A DNA stretch of 64,000 nucleotides from Paramoeba atlantica (lineage: Eukaryota; Discosea), in NCBI GenBank assembly GCA_977017575.1, contig CDRNVI010000008.1, positions 232,140 through 296,139 of the forward strand, read 5' to 3'. The position numbers were made by a program, and so were the translations under genes. The first letter of the stretch is position 1. Each line of letters begins with the position of its first letter. Of this stretch, positions 56,503 to 64,000 are shown piece by piece. The notes below the pieces were generated by a model. It did no database searches. It saw only the letters and a program-made list of their open reading frames with translations, and was not told the origin of the DNA.

Positions 56503-56612
56503 CATGGCCAGCTGGCCACCCTTCCACAACATGGCCAGCTGGCCACCCTTCCACAACATGGCCAGCTGGCCACCCTTCCACAACATGGCCAGCTGGCCAC
56601 TCTTCCACAACA
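56503..56612 (-). repeat. 27-bp tandem repeat (about 4-5 units)
   Basis: Units of GGCCAGCTGGCCACCCTTCC plus ACAACAT; GGCCAGCTGGCC is itself a 12-bp palindrome. Copy A has one unit near 3,381-3,407. The MASWPPFHN peptide repeat it encodes is a by-product. Confidence 0.85.
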
Positions 56613-56644
56613 CTCTCCCACCCCCGTGGGACTCACTCAGTGGA

Positions 56645-57690
56645 CTCACTCAACGTGAGCCACTGCCCCACGTGGCAGTGATCTGACTCTCTCACGTGCC
56701 ACTGTAGGTACAGTGCCGATGCAGTCACTACCTTACGTGGCAGTACTCTCACTCTCTCACGTGCTACTGCAGCTGCACTGCATCACTGCAGTCACTGCCT
56801 CACGTGGCATTGCCTCTCACTCTGCCACTGTACCTACACTGCAATCACTGCCTCACGTGGCAGTACTCTCACTCTCTCACGTGCTACTGCAGCTACACTG
56901 CAGTCACTGCCTCACGTGACACTACTCTTACTCTCGCACGTGCCAATACAGCTGCACTGCATCACTGCCTCACGGGGCACTGCTCTCACTCTCCCACGTG
57001 CTACTGCAGCTACACTGCAGTCACTGCCTCACGTGGCAGTACTCTCACTCTCTCACGTGCTACTGCAGCTGCACTGCATCACTGCAGTCACTGCCTCACG
57101 TGGCAGTAACCTTACTCTCTCACGTGCCACTGTAGCTACACTGCAGTCACTGACTCTCTCACATTCCACTGTATCTACACTGCATTCACTGCCTCACGTG
57201 GCAGTAATCTTACTCTCTCACGTGCCACTGTAGCTACACTGCAGTCACTGACTCTCTCACATTCCACTGTATCTACACTGCATTCACTGCCTCACGTGGC
57301 AGTAATCTTACTCTCTCACGTGCCGCTGCAGCTGCGCTGCATCACTGCAGTCACTGCCTCACGTGGCACTACTCTTACTCTCTCACTCGCCACTGCAGCT
57401 ACACTGCATCACTGCAGTCACTGCCTCACATGGCAGTGCACTTACTCTCGCACGTGCCACTGCAGCTGCACTGCATCACTGCAGTCACTGCCTCACATGG
57501 CAGTGCACTTACTCTCTCACGTGCCACTGCAGCTACACTGCATCACTTCAGTCACTGCCTCACATGGCAGTGCACTTACTCTCTCACGTGCCACTGCAGC
57601 TGCACTGCATCACTGTGCAATCACTGCCTCACGTGGCACTGCTCTCATTCTCTCAAGGTCCACTGTAGCTACACACTGTACCACTCGGAC
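56645..57690 (-). repeat. 59-bp CACGTG tandem repeats, inverted array
   Basis: About 16-18 units of the same repeat as 690-1,089 and 2,535-3,250, on the other strand (GTGCCACTGCAGCTACACTG, CACTGCCTCACGTGGCAGT, ACTCTTACTCTCTCACGTGC). No IS30-like element interrupts this array. ORFs here are repeat-encoded. Confidence 0.88.
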
Positions 57691-57851
57691 CTGCACATTA
57701 TTTTTCTCTCTATATATATACAAAATGCAAACCGTGTTTTTGGTGGCCAGCTGGCCACTTTTTTCAAGAAAAAAAAATCTGAAAAAAAAAATCGTTCCGA
57801 ATTTATTTTTTTCGCGATTTTGAGTAAATAATTTTTTTTGTTCAAAAATGT

Positions 57852-57922
57852 CGATGCCGGGAATCGAACCGCGGACATCCAGCGTCAAAATGGAACCCCT
57901 TTACCAACTGGACTACTCAAAG
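57852..57922 (-). other. tRNA-like segment, copy B
   Basis: A box TAGTCCAGTTGG (57,904-57,915, minus) and B box GGTTCGATTCC (57,860-57,870, minus). The bases at the T stem are slightly closer to a tRNA than in copy A (CCCGGCATC), but helices are still imperfect. Confidence 0.55.
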
Positions 57923-58173
57923 GACTCTCCTTAGTCAACCAGTTTGTCGTATCGCAGACCTTTGCAGACGCACTTTTTTTTTACCAAAAGTGTTCTACAA
58001 TTTGGGAAATGAGGTCGTTGTAGATGATTTTTCGAGTATTAAAGAGTTCATCTAATGAGCTACTGCTAAGTTTTAAAATTTTGAAAAAACTCGATCTCTC
58101 GCTTCTTTGAGGAGCATTTTCAAGTTTTGGAATTAACCTTAGTAAGCGAGTTAGATACTCCGTATCTCCCTCA

Positions 58174-58931
58174 ATTGCACTACTGGCATCACAAGTGTAC
58201 GGAATACTGTCATACGGCTCGAGATTGGCAAAGGTGATTTCCAGATCGGCCTAAGTTTATGCATCAATGCCCACCCAAGTCTCATTCGTTCATTGGGTGC
58301 AACATTTCGATCTTCGCTTTCTTGCTTGTTTCCTAGGTAGCGGTATTTGTAAACTCTGGGGATATGCCCTATACTCGGTATTATGAGTTCGCCCCCGCTA
58401 TCAGAAACCTTTCCAACAGTCATCCAAGCAGTTTTATTGACCCCCAAGTTAATACTGAGGTTTGCGTTCCGAGCAGTTTTTGGATTTGGATTTTTGGTTC
58501 CGAGCAGCTCGGTAAAGACTCTCTAACATGTCAGCGAGTTCTACTTTAGATGAGGCAAATAAGACTATATCATCGGCGTAGTCGATATCCGAGATACGCA
58601 AATGTTTCTCACCACGGCTTTTCGATCCTTTAGAATATGTTATTAAACCAGACCCTTTAGCATCGAGCGCTTCTGCCAATATCCGATCGAGTACCATGAT
58701 AAACAGATAGGGTGCGAGAAAGTCTCCTTGCAGAGTACCATTGCTAATTGAAAAAGATTCCGTGTTTCCGTACGGTGTCCTTACGAATGATTTTAGACCG
58801 TCATACATACTCATAATCACTTTCGAAACGTTTTCCGGTATATGGAAAGAATGAAGTGCTTCGCGTATGGCAGAAAAAGAAACTGATGGGAAAGCTTGTT
58901 TAAAATCCACAAATGACCGCAACTCCTTCAC
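58174..58931 (-). pseudogene. LINE copy 2, RT palm (catalytic motifs)
   Basis: On the minus strand: FVDFKQAFPSVSFSAIREAL carries the first catalytic Asp, SISNGTLQGDFLAPYLFIMV the QGD motif, and DYADDIVLFASS the catalytic YADD. A 20-bp tail-only SINE insertion with its own duplication (58,466-58,507) interrupts the frame after AARN. The segment that follows (58,174-58,447) continues the RT thumb up to the composite-repeat insertion. This is the region deleted in part from copy 1. Confidence 0.88.
58466..58507 (+). mobile_element. Tail-only SINE insertion with 11-bp duplication
   Basis: GTTCCGAGCAG is present twice (58,466-58,476 and 58,497-58,507) around TTTTTGGATTTGGATTTTTG. Copy 1 of the LINE has a single GTTCCGAGCAG at the same point. 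The 20 inserted bases equal the S1 tail repeat and nothing else. Confidence 0.9.
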
Positions 58932-59430
58932 CCCTCAAGGCCTTGGCGGTGATTTCCACGAAAGTAGCTTGAGCACCAGCAGTCGACCTATGTGGACGAA
59001 AACCGAACTGATTCGGCCTAAGCATGTTTTCTACCGCTGGTTGGATTCGTTCGAGTACCATCCGATTCATTATCTTTACCACGTGATTAACAATGCACAC
59101 CGGCCGCCAGTTAGATAGAATACCCAAATTTCCCTTTTTTGGAAGCGGAACTTGAAGTATCGTTTTCCACTTATCTGAAACAGCCCCCGTTTCTCGGACA
59201 TCATTTATTATTTGAAGTAACGTCCCCATCAATCCGTCATGCGAGTTCAAAGATCGTAAAGCTTCGACTGGGATGTCGTCGGAAACAGCCGCCTTTCCGC
59301 CCTTTACCTTCTGCAGAGCTTTGCGCAGCTCATGGAGGTTGAACTCTTTATCATTTATCACAATCATGCTCTTTGTCGATAGGGGAAAATTCAAATTTTC
59401 TACCTTTGTCAGCTCTTGCTTTCCAATTGG
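58900..59430 (-). pseudogene. LINE copy 2, RT N-terminal (finger) region
   Basis: Reads KVKGGKAAVSDDIPVEALRS, PLPKKGNLGILSNWRPVCIV, NQFGFRPHRSTAGAQATFVE: the KAxGxDxIPxE, NWRPV and GFRxxRST blocks of non-LTR reverse transcriptases. The frame shifts near 58,930 into the palm segment. On its 5' side it is cut by the SINE at 59,466. Confidence 0.88.
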
Positions 59431-59465
59431 GGGAGGTGGCGGAGTGGCACCCCCCATTGTCCAAT
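59430..59465 (+). mobile_element. Extra SINE S1 head fragment
   Basis: GGGGGAGGTGGCGGAGTGGC (59,430-59,449) is the first ~20 bp of S1, followed by ACCCCCCATTGTCCAAT and then a complete S1 starting with the same words. The partial head lies between two imperfect copies of the target (TTCCAATT and TTGTCCAAT). Confidence 0.7.
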
Positions 59466-59847
59466 GGGGGAGGTGGCGGAGTGGCAAGAACTCAAAGTTT
59501 GAAGCACATGGTGCTTAGACGGCGAGTTCAAACCCGCTCATCGCAATATTCCCGGCGGCCTCACTCTAAAAGGCTGGGCTGATAACCGACTAGGCCCAGT
59601 ACTCGGAGGACCGTTCCGGACCCTCCCCTCAGGGAACCAGCTCCCTTACCCGGCTTACACCTCTTGGGTAAGCCGTGTTGGCGTACAGTTCGTCGACGCA
59701 GCGTGTTGGTAACCGCACGTTTGTGTCGCCTTGGACAAGCGGAAACTGGTAGAGGACGTCGGCCTCGGAACTTCCAAATCTGTCTGTGAAGGGTCTGGCT
59801 TGCCAGTGACCATCCGGAGCAATCCGGAATGATTTGGATTTTTGGAT
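59466..59847 (+). mobile_element. SINE S1, full length, 9-bp TSD
   Basis: Complete head, body and TTTGGATTTTTGGATT tail, flanked by TTGTCCAAT (59,457-59,465 and 59,848-59,856). It interrupts the LINE between endonuclease and reverse transcriptase. Confidence 0.93.
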
Positions 59848-59856
59848 TTGTCCAAT

Positions 59857-60571
59857 TGCCTGAAAATGATTCTTTACAGTAGAAAGGCTATCCTGAGCAG
59901 TATCCCCAAACAAAGAAAATTCCTTACGATTGTCTCCTACAATGTTACGTATGGTGCGATATGCGCTCTTTGGGCGTTTGCATAAATCTTCTTCTAGGAC
60001 TTTACATTCCTCCGTTATGCTTTTATAGATCTGTTCTGCATGTGCTTTCGCAAAATTATCAAATTTGCGCTGATTCCTAGACACCCTTAATATAGTTTTC
60101 ATGACAAAACTCCAGGGATCAGACGTATCATTCGCAGCTCTATTTATATTGTTATCAGTAACGCGTAGAGGTAGTTTTCCGGAAGCTTCCTTCACAGCCG
60201 TAGATAATTTATCCCACAGTAATGGCCCAATCTCATCATCTCTCGATCTCTTGTTTCCCCCATCCATTGCCACCTCCACATTTTTGATGAAGGCATCTTT
60301 TATGCCCTCATTTCGAAGAGATCCCCAAAACGGTTTTCGGTTTCCCGCATTACTTTTGGCTTTCCATCGTATTTTTAGATCCGCAATCACAACACAATGT
60401 CGCGTGGTGCCAGTAGCACCTTCTGAGAACGAATGGGAGAACAAAAGCGATTGTTTGTAATAATATGATCCATCTGCTTCGTGAGTCCAAGTGGATGCTT
60501 CGAAGTAGGGGGAAACCGATACGTCCATTTTCTCTCCGCACTGCAACATTCATGTGCGGATTTCGCTCCAA
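59857..60571 (-). pseudogene. LINE copy 2, end of endonuclease and linker
   Basis: On the minus strand: STWTHEADGSYYYKQSLLFS then TTRHCVVIADLKIRWKAKSN. The last includes the HxxV-type motif where APE-like endonucleases have the catalytic SDH, here RHC, so this Asp/His pair may be altered. A ~170-residue linker follows (FWGSLRNEGIKDAFIKNVEV ... RTIRNIVGDNRKEFSLFGD), which leads into the RT. A frame change separates it from the preceding endonuclease part near 60,570. Confidence 0.75.
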
Positions 60572-60572
60572 T

Positions 60573-60836
60573 TCATAGTAGAAACTTCTTAAATTCTCGT
60601 GTTCGTTTAGAAGAACGCTTTTTCCCCATAGATGTTTGCAGGGGAGAGTTCATATCCCCACAGATGATTTTCAGCGAGCTTTCGGAGTCATGCCATGCGT
60701 CAAAGAGTTCTTCATCAAACTCAGATTGCGTAGTTTTCTTTGCTCCTGCTGTAGGGGAATAAACGTTGAATACGCTTGCATTAATATCTCGAACTTTCAT
60801 TGTACCCCGCATTATTCGATCATTGATTTTGTCAAC
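60573..60836 (-). pseudogene. LINE copy 2, endonuclease middle
   Basis: DINASVFNVYSPTAGAKKTT and LKIICGDMNSPLQTSMGKKR: the NVYxPT and GDxN motifs of APE-like LINE endonucleases, which nick target DNA to prime reverse transcription. It is bounded upstream by the SINE at 60,837. Confidence 0.88.
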
Positions 60837-61223
60837 GGGGAGGTGGCGGAGTGGCAAGAACTCAAAGTTTGTAGCACATGGTGCTCAGACGGCGAGTTCA
60901 AACCCGCTCATCGCAATATTCCCGGCGGCCTCACTCTAAGAGGCTGGGCTGATAACCGACTAGGCCCAGTACTCGGAGGACCGTCCCGGACCCTCCCCTC
61001 AGGGAACCAGCTCCCTTACCCGGCTTTAACCTCTTTGGTAAGCCGTGTTGACGTACAGTTTGTCGACGCAGCGTGTTGGTAACAGCACGTTGTTGCCGCC
61101 TTGGACAAGCGGAAACTGGTAGAGGACGTCGGCCTCGGAACTTCCAAATCTTTCTGTGAAGGATCTGGCTTGCCAGTGACCATCCGGAGCAATCCGGAAT
61201 GATTTTGATTTTTTTTGGATTTG
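60837..61223 (+). mobile_element. SINE S1, full length, 12-bp TSD
   Basis: Flanked by GATTTTGTCAAC (60,825-60,836 and 61,224-61,235, exact). The head has A and B boxes; the tail is TTTTGATTTTTTTTGGATTT plus GG. It interrupts the endonuclease. Confidence 0.95.
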
Positions 61224-61235
61224 GATTTTGTCAAC

Positions 61236-61962
61236 ATTCATTGGTAAAAGACTTAAAATCGCCATCCCGTTATACCCCTTAACGGCACTCATAAAATATA
61301 GATGAATATTCATGTCACCCAGATAGAGCCGACAGTGGATAACGGCTCTTCGCTTTCAAACGACAAACGCGTTTCCTGCAGGGTCATTATGGTAACACCG
61401 TAACTCCGCATGAATGCCACGGCCTGGTGTAGACGATAACTGCGACGTAGAGCAAATGCGTCCGCGGACTTGCATTTCAATGTGTCCACATTTAGGGTGC
61501 TTACCACAAACCCCCCTCTCATAGCTTGAATCTTGGGTCTCTGCTCTCGGGCGCCACGCCGAAAACAGGTTTTGAGCTTCCGATTGCGTCCGTGCAATGA
61601 TTTTGGGAGTATTCCAACCCTGCCGCCCAGCACATGGACACGTTCATCTCTCGGTGGAAACGGGAGGAGCCGTCCATTCATCAAGTCGTACTTAACAAGC
61701 CAATTAGACCCGCCAAGCGAAGAATGAACAACCCCTTCCCAAAGTGCAATGCGTTCGCGGTAGGCCATGCGCCAAACAACAGCCACACGTTTTCCAACTC
61801 CAAAAACCATCGACATCTGCAAAAGGGCCTGCTGCCGGAGTTTTATTACACCACCCCTCTGCTTTGGTTGCAAAAAGAGGTTGCCCCGACCACACCTGGC
61901 CGTTAGGAGTTTGTCACGAACTTCCAACAAACCATCGAACGGTCCGGAGGCCTCCGCCATTT
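61236..61962 (-). pseudogene. LINE copy 2, N-terminus and endonuclease start
   Basis: Starts ATG 61,960, same first residues as copy 1 (MAEASGPFDGLLEVRDKLLT). After GFVVSTLNVDTLK it keeps what copy 1 lost: GVTIMTLQETRLSFESEEPL, with the catalytic Glu in LQETR. A frame change near 61,310 leads into YFMSAVKGYNGMAILSLLP. Together the copy 2 pieces show the full domain order of this LINE: basic N-terminus, APE endonuclease, RT, RNase H, basic tail, in one long ORF. Confidence 0.88.
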
Positions 61963-61973
61963 TGTATCAACGT

Positions 61974-62009
61974 ATTAATAAAAAAAGTGATCTTAATACA
62001 AAAAGTGAT
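61974..62009 (+). repeat. Two units of the 18-bp satellite repeat beside LINE copy 2
   Basis: ATTAATAAAAAAAGTGAT (61,974-61,991) and CTTAATACAAAAAGTGAT (61,992-62,009). The 13 bases between this and the LINE start codon (TTGTATCAACGT...) are the same as at 19,798-19,810. Unrelated coding-like sequence follows at once (GAACAACCTAGGG). Confidence 0.95.
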
Positions 62010-62800
62010 GAACAACCTAGGGAGTGATAACCTCGCGTTCTGTAAGATGGACCCGCGAAACGCATTTAACAACGTAAATAAAAGACTTTCCAGAGTTATC
62101 GCCATGGGTAGAATGGTGCTCCAAATCCAATCCAAATCATTCCGGATTGCTCCGGACGTTCACTGGCAAGCCAGACCCTTCACAGACAGATTTGGAAGTT
62201 CCGAGGCCGACGTCCTCTACCAGTTTCCGCTTTTCCAAGGCGGCACCAACGTGCTGTTGCCAACACGCTGCGTCGGTGGAAGTATAGGAATATTGCATAA
62301 GTATACGAATATTGCATAAGTATAGGAAAATTGTATAAGATTCCTTCTTATATATAATCCTTCTTAAGGAAGAAGGAGGTTAGAATGGTGCTACTCACAC
62401 CCGAGCGTTCTCACCTACGGAAATCACTTCATATCATCTGCGGAAGGTGTGCAACAGGGCTACCCCCTAGGTCCACTCTTATTCTCCCTAGTCCTCTCGA
62501 ACGCCACCGAACAAATAGCATCACGGGCTAACCTAGACTCGCAGCTCTTTAGTATTTGTATGACGGGATCCTTATGGGGTAGGCGGGTGAAGTCAGAAAG
62601 GCATTGGACGTGTTTTCTGAGTTCGGCCCTAAATGCGGTTTGTTCTAAAATCCAAAAAAGCCCATGTCACTGAACAATTCCCTGAAATCCCAGCGGAGAA
62701 AATCCATGTTGACGGAAACTTTGATATCCTCGGAAGTCCGATTGGATCTGCAGAGCATTGCGCGGAATTCCTTCTCTTAAACGCAATAGAACCAGCATTT
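62008..62800 (+). pseudogene. Reverse transcriptase fragment of a second LINE-type element
   Basis: Reads LAFCKMDPRNAFNNVNKRLS (RT motif A, catalytic Asp in KMD), then after a SINE insertion HPSVLTYGNHFISSAEGVQQ and GYPLGPLLFSLVLSNATEQI (QGxPLGPLLFS motif). A frame change gives YLYDGIL where YLDDG is expected (one catalytic Asp lost), then EVRKALDVFSEFGPKCGL, NPKK and DILGSPIGSAEHCAEFL. It has at least three frame changes or stops. This is not the LINE of copies 1 and 2. The motif set resembles RTs that carry N-terminal zinc fingers and a C-terminal nuclease-like domain, as seen in pieces at 13,055-14,332 and 63,353-64,000. The 5' side is cut by the LINE copy 2 / 18-mer junction. Confidence 0.7.
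62121..62380 (-). mobile_element. SINE S1, 5'-truncated, with extra AT-rich repeats and 12-bp TSD
   Basis: S1 tail and last ~140 bp (62,121-62,275, minus) joined to three ~21-bp GTATAGGAATATTGCATAA repeats and a TTCCTTCTTATATATAATCC / CCTTCTTAAGGAAGAAGGAG stretch. Exact duplication TAGAATGGTGCT (62,109-62,120 and 62,381-62,392) encloses all of it, so the extra DNA arrived in the same event or grew inside it. Confidence 0.85.
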
Positions 62801-63352
62801 TATTATTTTTTGTGTGATTATTTTTTTTTTTGTTTTTTTTTAAGGGGGGAGAAGTATGAATCGCGGCATTGCCTCTATATTTTGACCCAGTAGACGAACC
62901 AAGTAGGTCCATTGGGGGGGTATACGAGTTGAAAACAAGCAATCAAATTAGCAATTCTTTTTGTTTCCACAGATGTACCTTTTGTTTTTTCTCAGCCCAA
63001 AACTAGCAATTTAATCTCCCCTAAGTATATACTACAAACAAGAAACAGTAAAAACTAAAACAAGCAATACAGACCCAATCCATTCGCGCGTTCCGGACCG
63101 GGTCTTTCGACCACTCCACGGCCTGACTTGTGAACCCTTCCCTTGCTATATGGGAGGGCGCAGGCGCGGGCCTGTGTCGACAGCGACACGGTCGCGAAAC
63201 AGGATGCTGGCCGACGGGGAGGAGATTCACTACCCGTGTACTACCTCACTTGGGGTACCTAGCCCTCGCGGGCTAGGCGTGAGCATAGACTCTGTCGACC
63301 CGACCAGCACCCGTGGCCTATGTCACCACCATAGGATCCGTTGGGTCCGACA
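62801..63352 (-). other. No gene seen; probable 3' UTR of the right-edge element
   Basis: 62,805-62,840 is T-rich. 63,080-63,352 is G+C-rich with several self-complementary segments (GCCCTCGCGGGCTAGG, GTGTCGACAGCGACAC) just downstream of the stop of the minus-strand ORF. It may form a structured 3' UTR used by the element's reverse transcriptase, but I cannot assign a named structure. Confidence 0.35.
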
Positions 63353-64000
63353 CTATCCTTCCGTGATGGGCTCGTTCGGGTCGGGCACAGCCATGCGTGT
63401 AACCATCATACGAGCCTGTGCTCGCATGAGGGTCACATTCAATTCGGCATACAATTTATTTGTAGCCTGCTCTTCCGTAAGGGTCCCATTTGAGGCCTGT
63501 GCCCGCCTCTTTCCGACTCCCTTTAGAACGGACGTTGCGCTCACGCTCCAGGAGCCATAGCTCTCTACCACCATGGCTGTGAATTCATGGCCTGCTTCCT
63601 CAGCCTCCAACCGTTGGTGCACCTTTTTTTCCGCGGCGTAGTGCTCGGCGAATGATCCTGCAGCTACCCAGCTAGCGTTACGAACTTTGTCCGTGTATTT
63701 AGTTTGCTGAGCGTGGGTAACTGCAAAATCAAGGACCATGCCTTTAGCCTTGGAATACGTGGGGAGAAACACATCGCCTGGCCTGGTGAGCCCCCCTCCG
63801 GGACCTCGATTGCCAAGACTGTGCTCTCGTTGGGGTGCCAAAGAGGCATGCCCGCAGAAGGAGGAAAAATGTTCAACCAGGGAATTGTGCCGGTTTATTA
63901 TACCTTGTCCATGTTTGCACACGAGTGCGTGATCCCCTTCAGGACCCAGAGGGAGTTTGCATTCATCCGAGGGACATGGACGAGTTTCTCCGTATACATC
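63353..64000 (-). CDS. C-terminal part of a LINE-type ORF: zinc knuckle and nuclease-like domain (partial)
   Basis: Open on the minus strand from the window edge to the stop at 63,353, about 215 codons. First a zinc-knuckle-like block: CPSDECKLPLGPEGDHALVC, then KHGQGIINRHN (C-C-H-C plus RHN). Next GDVFLPTYSKAKGMVLDFAV resembles the RPxDVxxP...xDVTV core seen after the RT in certain non-LTR elements, which I read as a PD-(D/E)XK-like nuclease. AMVVESYGSWS and a helical tail (NKLYAELNVTLMRAQARMMV) follow. In such elements this domain is thought to cut target DNA. The frame is clean over its whole visible length, unlike the neighbouring RT piece. The start and RT lie outside the window. Confidence 0.7.
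   Translation of the reverse strand, partial: DVYGETRPCPSDECKLPLGPEGDHALVCKHGQGIINRHNSLVEHFSSFCGHASLAPQREHSLGNRGPGGGLTRPGDVFLPTYSKAKGMVLDFAVTHAQQTKYTDKVRNASWVAAGSFAEHYAAEKKVHQRLEAEEAGHEFTAMVVESYGSWSVSATSVLKGVGKRRAQASNGTLTEEQATNKLYAELNVTLMRAQARMMVTRMAVPDPNEPITEG

Larger units (their letters stand above)
55897..58173 (-). mobile_element. Composite repeat element, copy B, inserted in LINE copy 2
   Basis: Reverse-complement relative of 273-3,413. Read on the minus strand: TTGAGGGAGATACGGAGTAT leader, tRNA-like segment, 59-bp CACGTG repeats, 27-bp repeats, then ~550 bp not present in copy A (55,900-56,450). LINE sequence AATTATATTGCACTACTGG is intact in copy 1 and is divided here between 55,697 and 58,173, so insertion is certain. 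No clear target duplication is left. It has no protein of its own. Confidence 0.75.

Noticed and set aside
56384-57831. Several repeat proteins (MASWPPFHN, SLTCHCS and similar)
   Set aside because: Translations of 27-bp and 59-bp tandem repeats; open in several frames at once.

Overview
This window is eukaryotic, repeat-dominated DNA with no host housekeeping gene that I can recognise. The evidence for a eukaryote is direct: LINEs with endonuclease, reverse transcriptase and RNase H domains, tRNA-headed SINEs flanked by target-site duplications, pogo-like and hAT-like DNA transposons, a Helitron remnant and a eukaryotic-type 5S rRNA sequence. I cannot place the species. A protist or alga with a transposon-rich genome is a guess, not a reading.

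Layout. 1-3,616 holds a composite repeat with a tRNA-like segment and 59-bp CACGTG tandem repeats, split by an IS30-like transposon. 3,622-16,900 is a mosaic: a small zinc-ribbon ORF, several foldback (MITE-like) families, a hAT-like element with a perfect 8-bp TSD, a pogo-like transposon with a long transposase ORF, and the N-terminal part of a zinc-finger retroelement ORF split by a SINE. 15,521-16,900 is a block of SINE, 5S rRNA, second SINE and (TTC)n. 16,900-19,797 is LINE copy 1 (minus strand). 19,811-49,357 is a 29.5-kb satellite of about 1,640 copies of an 18-bp unit. 49,823-51,201 repeats the SINE/5S block almost exactly. Helitron pieces and a ~344-bp tandem duplication follow. 54,590-62,009 is LINE copy 2, split by SINEs and by an inverted copy of the composite repeat. 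The window ends in pieces of a second retroelement type: a reverse transcriptase fragment, and a C-terminal zinc-knuckle/nuclease-like domain that runs off the edge.

How the parts relate. The order SINE/5S block - LINE - 18-bp unit occurs twice in the same orientation. After LINE copy 1 the 18-bp unit has expanded to ~1,640 copies; after LINE copy 2 there are two. The unit lies immediately upstream of the LINE start codon in both. The simplest reading is a segmental duplication in which a LINE-leader-associated 18-mer expanded into a satellite with higher-order structure in one copy only.

The very long ORFs across the array (up to 2,840 codons, on both strands) are by-products of an 18-bp period with no stop in four of six frames, and are not annotated as genes. 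The best-supported coding sequences are the pogo-like transposase, the LINE domains, the partial C-terminal retroelement ORF at the right edge and the decayed IS30-like transposase.
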